NCBI GenBank assembly: GCA_030447415.1
Contig: JAUJOZ010000020.1
Location: 1-64,000 of the forward strand
DNA: 64,000 nt
Direction of reading: 5' to 3'
DNA from: Thermomicrobiales bacterium
Lineage (GTDB): Bacteria; Chloroflexota; Chloroflexia; Thermomicrobiales; UBA6265
Positions 1 to 8,737 of this stretch are shown here, piece after piece. Each line of letters starts with the position of its first letter. Positions within the stretch are counted from its first letter, which is position 1. Under the pieces are notes generated by a model that saw only the letters and a list, made by a program, of their open reading frames with translations, did not search any database and had not been told where the DNA came from. The translations under genes were made by a program, and so were the position numbers.

Positions 1-2
1 AG

Positions 3-881
3 CGCGATCTGGGAGAGCTCGTACCGACCGGGACAACGAGTGAAGCGGCGAAGCGCGTCCTCGATTACTTGTCGGGGGAGGAGTACCGCCTGGTCGACCG
101 CAAGTACGCGATCGTGTGCCGGGAGACGAGGGAGATCGTCCTGCCGCTGCGGCAGAAGGCGGACTTCAACAAGGCGGCGGGTCTGGAGTGCCCGAAATGC
201 GGAAAGCCACTAGGCGATGAAGAGGTCATGGCGTACTACGCGGCGACAGATAGCCTACGAGGGCTGATCGACGGCAACAAGTGGATGCCTTTGCTCGTGC
301 GCGACGCTTTCGTCAAGGCCGGCGTGCCGGAGGACGATATCTACACCGAGGTGAAGTACGGGGAAGACGAGATCGACGTGCTGGTGTTCTACCGTCGCCG
401 GATCCTCGCAGTGGAGGCAAAGAACCGTCCCGTCAGCCTCAACGATGCGTACAAGCTGTCCGCAAAGCGGACCAAACTGGACCGAATCGCGTCGGGCCAC
501 GGGCGCGAGTTCCCAACGCCTGCGGGCAACCACTTCGACCAGGTGCGCGGGGCGATCGACACACTGAGCTACGGCCTATCCGACGACGATTTCCGGTCGT
601 GCATTCCCGTCGTGATCTCCACCAACGACATCGCCAAGGATGCTCGGGATCTCTTGAACGACAGCGCCGACGACGCCGCCTTTCTCGAGCACAGCGACGG
701 GAGGATCGAGGCGTTTATCAGGTCGCTGATCGACACGATCGACGAGGAGGAGCTGACCCGCCGCCTTCGGGGACTCACCGCTGAAGGCAACAGCGACTCC
801 GTCGCAAATCTGGCGGCGGAACAGGTGCGGGCCGCCTTCCGCTCTTGGCTCGATGAAGACGAGAGCGTGGACCGCCGCTAG
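3..881 (+). CDS. PD-(D/E)XK nuclease-like protein, 5' end outside window
   Basis: The reading frame is open to the left edge, so the N-terminus is missing; a TTG at 69 is the first possible internal start but coding clearly continues upstream. A CPKCG half zinc knuckle lies near visible residue 63. Around residues 122-140 comes D-V-L-V-F-Y followed by V-E-A-K, the spacing of the Asp and Glu-x-Lys residues of PD-(D/E)XK nucleases. The C-terminal 100 residues are acidic and helical and not recognised. Family membership is inferred from this motif only; it could be a restriction-like or nuclease-effector protein. It sits just left of a truncated tRNA-Gly and is therefore probably the last gene of an integrated element. 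Confidence 0.55.
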   Translation, partial: RDLGELVPTGTTSEAAKRVLDYLSGEEYRLVDRKYAIVCRETREIVLPLRQKADFNKAAGLECPKCGKPLGDEEVMAYYAATDSLRGLIDGNKWMPLLVRDAFVKAGVPEDDIYTEVKYGEDEIDVLVFYRRRILAVEAKNRPVSLNDAYKLSAKRTKLDRIASGHGREFPTPAGNHFDQVRGAIDTLSYGLSDDDFRSCIPVVISTNDIAKDARDLLNDSADDAAFLEHSDGRIEAFIRSLIDTIDEEELTRRLRGLTAEGNSDSVANLAAEQVRAAFRSWLDEDESVDRR

Positions 882-1035
882 CGCCGGCCCGGTGGGCAGC
901 CGCCGGCGGGGAGGAGGGACAACCGCCTAGACACCACACCATAACTGGACGAAAAACGCTCGCTCGCCAAGAGGGGGAAAACCGCGTGGACACGACGATT
1001 TCGGGACCGGAGTCACAGCGCAAAGGCGCCGCGGC

Positions 1036-1077
1036 CTTCCAAGCAGGCTGTCGCGGGTTCGAGTCCCGTCTCCCGCT
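1036..1077 (+). pseudogene. 3' half of tRNA-Gly(TCC), probable att scar
   Basis: The sequence holds the anticodon loop CTTCCAA, the 3' anticodon-stem strand GCAGG, a T-arm GCGGG/TTCGAGT/CCCGT and the 3' acceptor strand CTCCCGC with discriminator T. The upstream bases cannot form the matching D-arm, 5' anticodon strand or 5' acceptor strand. This is what is left when an element recombines into the 3' half of a tRNA gene and brings its own 3' half to restore the functional copy at the other end, which would lie left of the window. The tRNA-Gln att copies later in the window start at almost the same tRNA position. Confidence 0.7.
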
Positions 1078-1268
1078 CCCATCGCTGACAAGGTTCTTAG
1101 CCCGCTAGATTCGTCTCCCCAGTCGGGATCATTGTTGGGCTGCCTCGCGTCAGATGATAAGCGCACAAAATTCCCACAAAGCGCCTGAGCCGAAAACCGC
1201 GGAACGTACCAACATCTCCCGGAGGCGCTCCGCAACGTTAGGCAACGGTCACCGTTCCCCGTTGGTCG

Positions 1269-1928
1269 TCAGGTCTTGGCGCTGACGAGTTCGCGACCGT
1301 CGTTGCGTACGTCGTTCACCGCTGTGCTCACCGGCTCGGCCGCCATCTGCTCCGCCGGGTAGGAGCCCAAGAGTCCAACGATTCCCGGGTCGGAGATGTC
1401 CCGGTCGAGCCACTCCTCCTCGTTCTCCGGCGCCAGGATCGCCGGCATCCGGTCGTGCAGCGGCGCCACCAGCTCGTTCGGCGTGGTGGTGATGATGGTG
1501 AACGACCCGCCCTCTCCGTCCGGCAACTCGTCGTAGAGCCCGGCGAAGCCGAACAAGTCCCCGTCCTTGCGGCGCACCAGGTACGGCTGCTTGCGGCCCC
1601 CTTCCTTCCGCCACTCATAGAAGCCGTTCGCGGGCACTACACAGCGCTTCGATCCCACCAGCGACCGAAACATGGGCTTTTCCAGGAGCGTCTCGGCGCG
1701 GGCGTTGATGGGCGCCGGCGCCTTCCCCTGCCCCCCCTTGCGCCAGCGAGGAACCAGGCCCCAGCGCATCAGACGCAGCTCCCGCTCTCCGTCCTCGGCC
1801 TCGATGACGACGGGCAGCCCTTGAGATGGGGCGGCGTTGAAGGTCGAGAACAGACCGAGGGGGATCTGGCGGAGTTGGAAGCGCTCGGAGATTTCCTGGT
1901 GGTTGACGATCATGTAGCGGCCGCACAT
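1269..1928 (-). CDS. yedK: SOS response-associated peptidase / abasic-site protein (SRAP, YedK-HMCES family)
   Basis: The protein has 219 residues, the usual length of this family. It begins MCGRY, so Cys2 becomes N-terminal after Met removal and is the residue that crosslinks covalently to abasic sites in single-stranded DNA. The conserved NARAET segment and the FYEWR and HDRMP motifs are present, so the active site looks complete. The family shields abasic sites at stalled forks and is often damage-inducible. An AGGAGGAC ribosome site lies just upstream. The promoter region holds a GTAC-rich palindrome that recurs before dnaE and the PIN-domain gene. Confidence 0.93.
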   Translation of the reverse strand: MCGRYMIVNHQEISERFQLRQIPLGLFSTFNAAPSQGLPVVIEAEDGERELRLMRWGLVPRWRKGGQGKAPAPINARAETLLEKPMFRSLVGSKRCVVPANGFYEWRKEGGRKQPYLVRRKDGDLFGFAGLYDELPDGEGGSFTIITTTPNELVAPLHDRMPAILAPENEEEWLDRDISDPGIVGLLGSYPAEQMAAEPVSTAVNDVRNDGRELVSAKT

Positions 1929-1960
1929 GGCTGTCCTCCTGTTTCGGTAGACGCCGAACT

Positions 1961-1983
1961 GTACTGGTACGGTATACGTACAT
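1961..1983 (-). promoter_or_regulatory. GTAC-rich imperfect palindrome upstream of yedK
   Basis: On the minus strand this stretch reads TGTACGTATACCGTACC and then AGTAC. The core TGTACGTA is shared with the regions before dnaE (34787) and before the PIN-domain gene (2776). Its place in the yedK promoter region suggests an operator, possibly for a DNA-damage regulator. No regulator gene in the window identifies the binding protein. Confidence 0.35.
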
Positions 1984-1988
1984 CAAAC

Positions 1989-2234
1989 TCACCGACGAAT
2001 GGCCGGCCAGCCGTCGAAGACCTCGACCAGGGTTTCGCACAGCACCGCCGATTGGTTCAGGTCGTCGCGCAATTGGGCCATCAGCTCGATCTGGCCGTCG
2101 AGCATGAGCGCGCCCGGCAGGAGCCGGGTGGCCGCCTCGGTGCTGGAGCGCTTGAGGTAGGCGGCGGCGACCGCCAATGCCAACCGCTGCTCCTCACTCG
2201 GTGGGGAAAACACCGGAAACACCTGCCCTGCCAT
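1989..2234 (-). CDS. small hypothetical protein
   Basis: This encodes an 81-residue soluble protein with a helical, Ala/Leu-rich middle and no motif I recognise. The start ATG at 2234 is chosen because GGAGGG lies 10 bases upstream and a consensus promoter lies about 60 bases upstream; a longer frame to 2429 would run through that promoter. It ends 60 bases before yedK and is read in the same direction, but yedK has its own promoter region, so co-transcription is uncertain. It could be a small regulator or toxin/antitoxin-type protein; nothing in the sequence decides this. Confidence 0.6.
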   Translation of the reverse strand: MAGQVFPVFSPPSEEQRLALAVAAAYLKRSSTEAATRLLPGALMLDGQIELMAQLRDDLNQSAVLCETLVEVFDGWPAIRR

Positions 2235-2294
2235 GCCGTCGGGACCCTCCAAGCGCGCCGTCCTCCGCTCCGGCCGCGTCCCAGCCGGAATCAG

Positions 2295-2323
2295 ATCATA
2301 AGTTCTAATTAGGCGGGAGTCAA
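2295..2323 (-). promoter_or_regulatory. strong sigma-70-type promoter
   Basis: TTGACT (2318-2323) and TATGAT (2295-2300) on the minus strand are separated by exactly 17 bases. Transcription would start near 2288, giving a leader of about 54 bases to the ATG at 2234. It is one of the best promoter matches in the window. Confidence 0.7.
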
Positions 2324-2429
2324 CAGTCCAGCAGATGCAACATCGCTGTTGATCAACAGCGGACTGTGACAGGAGCACCGTGCCGGAACATCCCTGCGCT
2401 GACATGCCCTTAGCGCTTCTTCGCCACAC

Positions 2430-2845
2430 CGATCTTACCCCGCAGGAGAATATCGACCTTACCGCTGGCCGTACCCGCTACTCCCATCGGGCCATCTGCT
2501 GCCGGAAAACAGGGTGCTTTACGGCACACCATTAGTGCGCAGCTTTCGCTCAGTGCATATGAGCCGAGAAGTTGGATTCAGCCGCCGGGTCGCACGGAGG
2601 ACATCGCCCACGTACAGAATCACCGTGCCCGAGGGCGTGACACGCACCCTCGGCCCACGGGGCGTCGAGGAACCCGGTCACCGCAACGGATGAACATGGG
2701 CTACCGCCCAGCCACAACTTTTAGATCCCTTGACGACGTTGTTGCCGGCTACGACTTGAGCTAGACTTGAGGCGCTGTACGTACGGTCGGTGGCCATTGG
2801 ACTTCTATCCCGCGACTGAGCTATGCAGCGTTACGGAGGGGTCTC
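2430..2845. other. intergenic region, PIN-gene promoter area
   Basis: I see no convincing gene here. A TAGACT -10 element lies at 2762-2767, followed by TGTACGTACGGT (2776-2787) at the expected transcription start, the third copy of the TGTACGTA motif. The -35 region is weak. The rest shows only short chance frames. Confidence 0.4.
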
Positions 2846-2944
2846 GTGCCAGACTCCCGGGACACGGCTCGCAAACGGGCCTTGCTGGCAACGGCGCGCG
2901 TCCAGTTCTCCTCCGAAGTGCAGCCAATCAAGCAGAGCGCCCTA

Positions 2945-4199
2945 GTGGAGTGTCAGCCGTGATTTGCTGGCGGCAGGGCGTGTGCGGTGCGTGGGCATTG
3001 GCCCTGCCGCCTTGCTCCGGAGGCCCCGCCATGGCGTACCTGTACCGCGTCGTCCTCTCCGAGGCACAGCGCGCCGAGCTGCGCGGCCTCGTCGGGAGCG
3101 GGACCGCGCCCGCCCGGACGCTGACCCGCGCCCGCATCCTGCTCAAGGCCGACCACGGCGACGGCGGCCCGGGGTGGTCCGACGCCGCCATCGCCGGGGC
3201 GCTGGACGTCAACCCGAGCACCGTGCTGCGCGTGCGCCGCCAATTCGTCGCCGAAGGGCTGGCGGCGGCGCTGCAGCGGCGACGGCCGGACCGCGTGTAC
3301 GAGCGGCGGCTGGACGGCGCGCAGGAGGCGCACCTCGTCGCGCGCTGGCCTGCTCCGCGCCCTGGACGGCCAGGCGCGCTGGAGCCTGCGCCTGCTGGCC
3401 GACGAGCTGGTGCGCCTGCTGGCCGACGAGCTGGTGCGCCTGGAGGTGGTGGAGGCCGTCTCCCACGAGACGGTGCGCCAGACGCTCAAAAAACGCGCTC
3501 AAGCCGCACCTGAGCGAGCAGTGGTGCCTGGCCCCGACCGCCGACCCCGACTTCGTCTGGCGCATGGAGGACGTGCTGGCGGTCTACGCGCGCCCCTTCG
3601 ACCCGGCCCGCCCGGTCGTGTGCCTCGACGAGACCAGCCGGCAGCTGCTCGGGGAGGTCCGGCCCCCGCTGCCCGCGGCGCCGGGCCGCCCCGCCCGCCA
3701 CGACCCGGAGTACGCCCGCGGCGGGGTCGTCAACCTCTTCGTGGCGACGGAGCCGCTCCGGGGCTGGCGCACGGTCCTGGTCAGCGACCAGCGGACGCGG
3801 CTCGACCTCGCCCGCTGCATGGCGGAGCTCGTCGACGTCCACTACCCCGCCGCCGAGAAGATCGTCCTCGTGCTGGACCAGCTCAACACCCACTCGCCCG
3901 CCTCGCTCTACGCCGCCTTCTCGCCGGCCGAGGCCAAGCGCCTCGCCGACAAGCTGGAGCTGCACCACACCCCCAAGCACGGCAGCTGGCTCAACATGGC
4001 CGAGCTCGAGCTGAGCGTGCTCGAGCGGCAGTGCCTCCGGCAGAGGTTGCCCGACCGCGACGCCATGACCGCGGCCACGCGGGCCTGGGCCGAGCGCCGC
4101 AACGCCAGCGTCCAGCGGATCGACTGGCAGTTCACCACGGCCGACGCCTCGCACCAAGCTGCGCCGCCTCTACCCGGCGTTTGCGGGCTGACACTCCAC
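2945..4199 (+). mobile_element. IS630-family insertion sequence
   Basis: The element is about 1255 bp. Its ends are a perfect inverted repeat: AGTGGAGTGTCAGC at the left (2944-2957) matches GCTGACACTCCACT at the right (4187-4200). A TA dinucleotide stands at both borders (2943-2944 and 4200-4201), the target duplication of the IS630/Tc1 superfamily. It carries one transposase gene in the same direction as the gene it interrupts. Confidence 0.92.
3031..4191 (+). pseudogene. IS630-family transposase, several frameshifts
   Basis: The start ATG at 3031 has GGAGG 8 bases upstream. The N-terminus is a helix-turn-helix (residues about 30-80). The DDE residues can be seen in CLDETSRQLL, VLDQLNTHSP and WLNMAELELS. 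Homologous sequence moves between frames near 3345, 3365, 3490 (at a run of six A) and 4150; with the last shift the protein would end in a typical LYPAFAG at 4191. There is also a 24-bp in-frame tandem duplication at about 3396-3443. One shift at an A-run could be programmed slippage, but four make this copy very probably inactive unless the sequence holds errors. Confidence 0.8.
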
Positions 4200-6124
4200 T
4201 AGATCGCATCGTGACCACCATCCTGTATACGGCCGAGCCCCATGAGTGGCTCGACGTCGACCGGGTACGGAATGCCTTCCGTAACGACAGTGGTGGCTAC
4301 ACGCTAAGCAATGCGGAAGTGCTCGCGGCACTCAGGCGGCTGCTTGACCGACTGATGGTTGAGACGCACGACCGCCACCCGCTGCGCCTCTATGCCAATA
4401 TGCGTCAGGTGCATGACGCCGCCGAGCAGCGATTCAACGCCGTCGTGAAACGCCTTTTCGGCAGCGACCCGCAGGGATACCGCCGCTATAGCGCCTGCTT
4501 CATCGATCTGTTGTCATGCATCTTCGGCGACCTCGGTGAGGAGAGCGTGCGGCTGATTCTGGCCACGGTCAGGGGTGACGACGCGGGCGCTACCGCCTCA
4601 ATCGCCCGCTGCCTAAGCATGGTGCGGAGCCGGCACCTGGATCTCGACCATGACCTAGTGCGGTCGGCGGTCAATGTCTTCTTCCGGGAGGACGACCCGG
4701 AGTACAGTGCCCTCCAGTGGAACCTCGCGCAGAACATCTTCATCGCCAAGGTGCTCGGATTGGATCCCAGCGGGGCACTTCTATCCCGGGAGCTGTTTCA
4801 AGGAGCAACCTTCTACCTTGACACAAACATACTCATTGCCGCCTTAGAGCCGACTCATGGCGACCATGGATGGTTCCAGACGTTGGTCTCCTGCGCTCAT
4901 GCCGTCGGCGCCGAGCTGTGTGTATGCCCGCCAACTCTTGAAGAGCTGGAAGCATGGCTTCGCAACGAGCGGCAGTTGTTCGAGAAGATCGGCACGCAGA
5001 TTCCGGATTCCATCGCGCCGCGCGTGAACTCTATCTTTCTGGACATCTACGAGGCAGGGCGTCGCGGTGGTCGCGAGCTCACAGTTGATGAGGTCTTCGC
5101 GAGCTTCGCCAATCCAGTGGTAACCCTTGCCAGTCGCTACGGGGTCAAGATGGCGGACGATCCATGGTTTCGAGATGCCGATTTGAATGGTCAGGTCACC
5201 GGGTTCACGACCGTGCTCCAAGAACGGTATCTCGCGACGCGTGGACGACGCAAAAAACTGGGATCCGCACGCCACGATGCAAAGGCGCTCACCTGGGTCG
5301 AGCGACAAGGGCCCAAGGCTTCGTCTGGCGTGTGGTTCGTCACGACCGACCGTTCCCTGCCTGGAGCGGTCCCAGACGAATCAGAGGCCTCGTCGCTGGC
5401 GATTACCGCCGCAGCGCTCATGCAATGGATCTCGCCGGTGGTGGGTGAGTCCGCCGCGAATGGCGACTTCGCATCCAGCTTCGCGCAGATGATTCGGGAG
5501 CGGCTGCTTCCCCCGGACCAGTTCTTCGACCTGAAGGACTTCTTGGTTTTCCACGACATGCACGTTTCGATGGAAGAATTACCCGCCGACGAGGTAGAGC
5601 AGACCCTCCGAGAGATCAAGGCCCATGTTCCATACCTTGATCCGACCGATCCTGCTGACCAGCAGCAGATTTCCCGGATTGTGGCGCGGAGCCTCGCGGA
5701 TCCGGGCTCCAAGCACAAGCAGGAAGTTTCGCGCCTCGAGGCCGACAACGCACGCGAACGGGCAGAGCGAGAGGCGGAGCGCGCTGAGCACCGAAAGCAA
5801 TTGCAGCTGGAGAAGGATCACGCGGCGTCCGCTATCGCCGAAGCGGAGACCATCCGGCAGGGTGCCGCGCAAGACAAGCTCGTGCGAGAGGCCAAACTTT
5901 GGATCGCGCTCGCGGCTGTGGCGCTGATCATGGTGTGGGGCGGCCTCCTCTACTTGGTCAACGGCTACGAAGACGGAAAGAACCTCTTGCAGAAGGTCCG
6001 GAACTCCTTCGAATTCTTCTTAATCGCCTTCACTATCGTGGTGGCTCCTGCGGGGTGGCGGATCGGCAAGAAGCGGCTCGGCGCAATCGGGTGGCCCTTT
6101 TCGTCGTGGTTCAGGGCGAACTGA

Positions 6125-6455
6125 CGCGCCGGCATCTTACGTCAGTAGGAAACAAACCGAACGCGCGAGGCCCGGTCTGGGCTTCGCCGCCGGCTCAGGC
6201 TCTCCACGCACGAGCGACGGTCTGACGTCACAGATTCCGTGCCATCTCACATTGGCGCCATCGGCTCAGGGACTCCGGTCGACGGGAATGGCCGGTGTTC
6301 CGAGGGGATGCCATGACGCTCCGTACACGGCTGCGCGCAACATTGTGTACTATCCCCCGCTGGGATCCGGGGTGCTGCGCTGGTTGGGTGGGGCCTTGCC
6401 CTCGCTTCGCCCCCGTGCCCGGATGGATGGCTCGCGCGGAACGGGGAGGCTGAAG
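6125..6455. other. intergenic region before the DUF47-Pit pair
   Basis: No gene is supported. Frames entering DUF47 from further upstream lack family similarity before residue M/V at 6456. A TACTAT sequence near 6349 could be a -10 element. No terminator or riboswitch was recognised. Confidence 0.35.
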
Positions 6456-7097
6456 GTGGTCCTGGCGCGGTTTTTGCCACGGGACGAGCAATTTTTCGGG
6501 CACTTTGACGATGCCGCCGCCAATGCCGCCGAAGTGGCGCGCGTGCTGGTCGAGGTGGTCGCGCAGGGCCAGGATGTCGAGCGCCAGGTCCGGCGGCTCC
6601 GGGATCTGGAGCACCGCGGCGACGAGATCACCCACAACGTCTTCAACGCGCTCAACAGCACCTTCGTGACCCCCCTCGACCGCGAGGACATCCGGGACCT
6701 CACAGCTCAGCTGGACGACTTCGTCGACGGTCTCGAGGAGGCCGGCCGGCGATTGTGGTTGTACCGCCTCAGCGAGCCGACCGAGCCGGCGCGCCTCCTG
6801 GTCCGCATCCTGAGCGAGCAGGCTGAGCTCCTCGCTCACGCTGTGCCGTTGCTTGAGCGGGCCGGTAAGGAGGGCGCCGTGCTGCTGCGCCACGCCGTCG
6901 AAGTCCACCGACTCGAGAACGAGGCTGACGAAGTGCTCAACGAGGCGCTGGCATCACTCTACGACGGCGTGACCGAGGTTCCCGTGCTGGTGCAGGCGAT
7001 GCGGTGGGGTGAGCTCTACGGCCTGCTGGAGGACGCCTCCGACCGCGCCGAGGATGTGGCGAACACGCTCGAAGGACTCGTCCACAAGCATGCCTGA
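6456..7097 (+). CDS. DUF47 / PhoU-like phosphate transport accessory protein
   Basis: This encodes 213 residues, mostly helical, with the PhoU-like pattern of the DUF47 family (FLPRDEQFF near the start and repeated HRGDEITH and HRLENEADEV helices that bind metal clusters in relatives). The start is GTG 6456, with GGGGAGG 6 bases upstream; the longer frame from 6252 has no family similarity in its first 68 residues. It overlaps the phosphate permease gene by 8 bases, and this pairing is the standard DUF47-Pit arrangement, in which the accessory protein is thought to regulate the permease. Confidence 0.9.
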   Translation: MVLARFLPRDEQFFGHFDDAAANAAEVARVLVEVVAQGQDVERQVRRLRDLEHRGDEITHNVFNALNSTFVTPLDREDIRDLTAQLDDFVDGLEEAGRRLWLYRLSEPTEPARLLVRILSEQAELLAHAVPLLERAGKEGAVLLRHAVEVHRLENEADEVLNEALASLYDGVTEVPVLVQAMRWGELYGLLEDASDRAEDVANTLEGLVHKHA

Positions 7098-8100
7098 GCC
7101 GGCCCTCCTTACACTCATCCTGGTCGTCACGCTCGGCCTGGCCTTCGACTTTATCAACGGCTTTCATGACACCGCCAACTCGATCGCTACCTCGGTGGCG
7201 ACGCGGGTGCTCTCGCCTGGTCGGGCGGTGTCGATGGCGGCGGTGCTCAACGTTGCGGGAGCGCTAACCGGTACGGCCGTCGCCGGCACGGTTGGCAAGG
7301 GCATCGTGCCGACGGAGGTCGCCACGCAACAACTCGTGGTGGCAGCTCTGGTCTCCGCGATCATCTGGAACCTCCTCACCTGGTGGTACGGCATCCCCTC
7401 AAGTTCCAGCCACGCGCTGATCTTTTCGATCGTGGGAGCGGGCGTGGCGGCGGCCGGTGAGGACGCGATCCAGGTTTCCGGCGTCACCAAAGTGCTGCGC
7501 GGCATGGTCTTCTCGCCGCTCCTCGGTTTCGTGGGCGCCCTCCTGTTGTTGTTCGTGCTGCTCTGGGCCTTCGCGCGGTTCCGTCCGCGGTTCGTCGGCA
7601 ACACCTTCGGCCGCCTCCAAATCGTATCGGCTGCGTATATGGCGTTCAGCCATGGCAGCAACGACGCCCAGAAAACGATGGGCGTCATTACGCTGGCACT
7701 GGCCAGCTACCACGGTTGGACGGGAGACGAGTGGGCGGTGCCCCTGTGGGTCGTTCTCTCGGCCGCTGTGGCGATGGGTCTCGGCACCGCCGTCGGCGGC
7801 TGGCGCATCGTACGGACCATGGGACTCAAGGTGGTCGAGCTGCGACCGATTGACGGCTTCGCCGCCGAGACGGCTGCGGCGACGGTGATTGAAGTGGCGA
7901 GCCGACTTGGTATCCCCGTCTCTACCACCCACGTCATCTCATCGGCGATTATGGGCGTTGGCGCAACCAGGCGAGCCTCCGCGGTGCGGTGGGGGGTCGC
8001 GGGCCGGATCGTCGCGGCATGGGTCGTGACACTGCCGGTCTGTGTGGTCCTCGGCTGGACGATCTACACGCTGCTACACCTCATCACTGGGACGCGCTGA
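7090..8100 (+). CDS. pit: inorganic phosphate transporter, PiT family
   Basis: This encodes 336 residues with about ten membrane helices. Two family signatures are visible: GFHDTANSIATSV near residue 24 and FSHGSNDAQKTMG near residue 185, the duplicated halves that form the phosphate and cation site in PiT/PHO4 transporters. The start ATG at 7090 lies inside the end of the DUF47 gene, so translation is coupled. It is predicted to import phosphate with protons or sodium at the cytoplasmic membrane. Confidence 0.95.
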   Translation: MPEPALLTLILVVTLGLAFDFINGFHDTANSIATSVATRVLSPGRAVSMAAVLNVAGALTGTAVAGTVGKGIVPTEVATQQLVVAALVSAIIWNLLTWWYGIPSSSSHALIFSIVGAGVAAAGEDAIQVSGVTKVLRGMVFSPLLGFVGALLLLFVLLWAFARFRPRFVGNTFGRLQIVSAAYMAFSHGSNDAQKTMGVITLALASYHGWTGDEWAVPLWVVLSAAVAMGLGTAVGGWRIVRTMGLKVVELRPIDGFAAETAAATVIEVASRLGIPVSTTHVISSAIMGVGATRRASAVRWGVAGRIVAAWVVTLPVCVVLGWTIYTLLHLITGTR

Positions 8101-8570
8101 CAGGCGGGCCTAGCAGTGGGCGCTTGGCCCGCGCAAGACCGAGCCTCGCTGATCCAGCCGCGGCCCTGCGACCGGGGTTGACTGCTGCGCGCGCTTCCAC
8201 GGTGGGGTGAAAACGGGCTATGAGGCTCCCTCGGCGTCACGCATGTCCAGGCTGGTCGGCTGCGTAGGCCGTGAATCCCGAGGAAGGACGGCGACGCACT
8301 TGCTTTGCCGCCTGCCAACCGGGCCACTGGCGCCCGGCGAAGCAACCTTCTGTCGCTGGTCCCACCCCCAAGCTTTCGCCCGCGTTGCCTTTGTACCTCC
8401 GCCAACTTCGCCGCTCAATACTTCCCTGACGCGGAGGCCGCACCGGTGCCCTGACATGGCGCTGCCGCCGCCGGCCGCCGGCACCAACATTGTAGGGTCA
8501 TGCGGCGCTGGTCTAGAATGACGACTGGTCCGCAGGCGGCGGGCCTCGGCAGTCCAGGTCTCGGCCGCCC
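8101..8570. other. intergenic region between pit and tRNA-Met
   Basis: These 470 bases hold no gene I can support. The right end has a tRNA promoter, with TAGAAT at 8514-8519 and a weak TTGTAG 18 bases upstream. Several GC-rich inverted repeats exist but none is a clear terminator. Confidence 0.35.
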
Positions 8571-8642
8571 GGGCCTGTAGCTCAGTGGCAGAGCACGGGG
8601 CTCATAACCCCAGGGTCGCAGGTTCGATCCCTGCCGGGCCCA
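8571..8642 (+). tRNA. tRNA-Met (CAT)
   Basis: A full cloverleaf can be drawn: acceptor GGGCCTG with CGGGCCC, D-arm GCTCAGTGGCAGAGC, anticodon loop CTCATAA, and T-arm GCAGG/TTCGATC/CCTGC. The discriminator is A and CCA is not encoded. The first base pair is G-C, so this looks like an elongator Met or possibly an Ile2 precursor with CAT, not the initiator. Confidence 0.92.
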
Positions 8643-8702
8643 TCGACGGCTGAACCCGGGCGTCGGGTCAATGACTGGAGTCACCGGCTCGGAGCCAGTT
8701 CC

Positions 8703-8732
8703 TTGCTCCGGGGGCTTGTACCGCCGTATACT
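8703..8732 (+). promoter_or_regulatory. promoter giving a near-leaderless rsfS transcript
   Basis: TTGCTC is followed after 18 bases by TATACT, and the rsfS ATG lies only about 6 bases after the -10 element. Transcription would start at or next to the start codon, so the mRNA is probably leaderless. No Shine-Dalgarno sequence is present. Coordinates may be off by two bases. Confidence 0.55.
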
Positions 8733-8737
8733 GGGCG

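Larger units (their letters stand above)
2846..6124 (+). pseudogene. PIN-domain protein with C-terminal membrane anchor, interrupted by IS630
   Basis: A GTG at 2846 with GGAGGGG at 2835-2841 opens a frame that is broken after about 33 codons by an insertion sequence. When the element and one TA are removed, the frame reads straight on at 4202 (Q-S-A-L-D-R-I-V-T) to a stop at 6124, about 673 residues. The body has a PIN-like signature, FYLDTNILIAALEP, with later acidic residues, then a charged coiled coil and two membrane segments near the end (about 5900-6070). PIN domains are usually RNases; membrane anchoring suggests an effector or stress role, which is inference. The part after the insertion (4203-6124) could still be translated from GTG 4211 but lacks an obvious ribosome site. 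Confidence 0.75.

Noticed and set aside
927..1235. Minus-strand frame with a GDGTRTRDSLLGRP-like stretch
   Set aside because: This is the well-known false protein read antisense through tRNA T-arms; the DNA is a tRNA-Gly fragment.
3396..3443. 24-bp tandem repeat as a possible CRISPR or regulatory repeat
   Set aside because: It is a single duplication inside transposase coding sequence. No repeat-spacer array was found anywhere in the window.
2767..3513. Frame starting upstream of the IS630 transposase
   Set aside because: The part before 3031 crosses the left terminal repeat and the TA target, so it is not transposase sequence.
8300..8400. GGGCCACTGGCGCCC-type block suggesting a cobalamin riboswitch before tRNA-Met
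   Set aside because: Only one short block matches; the other conserved boxes are missing and no cobalamin or other gene follows.
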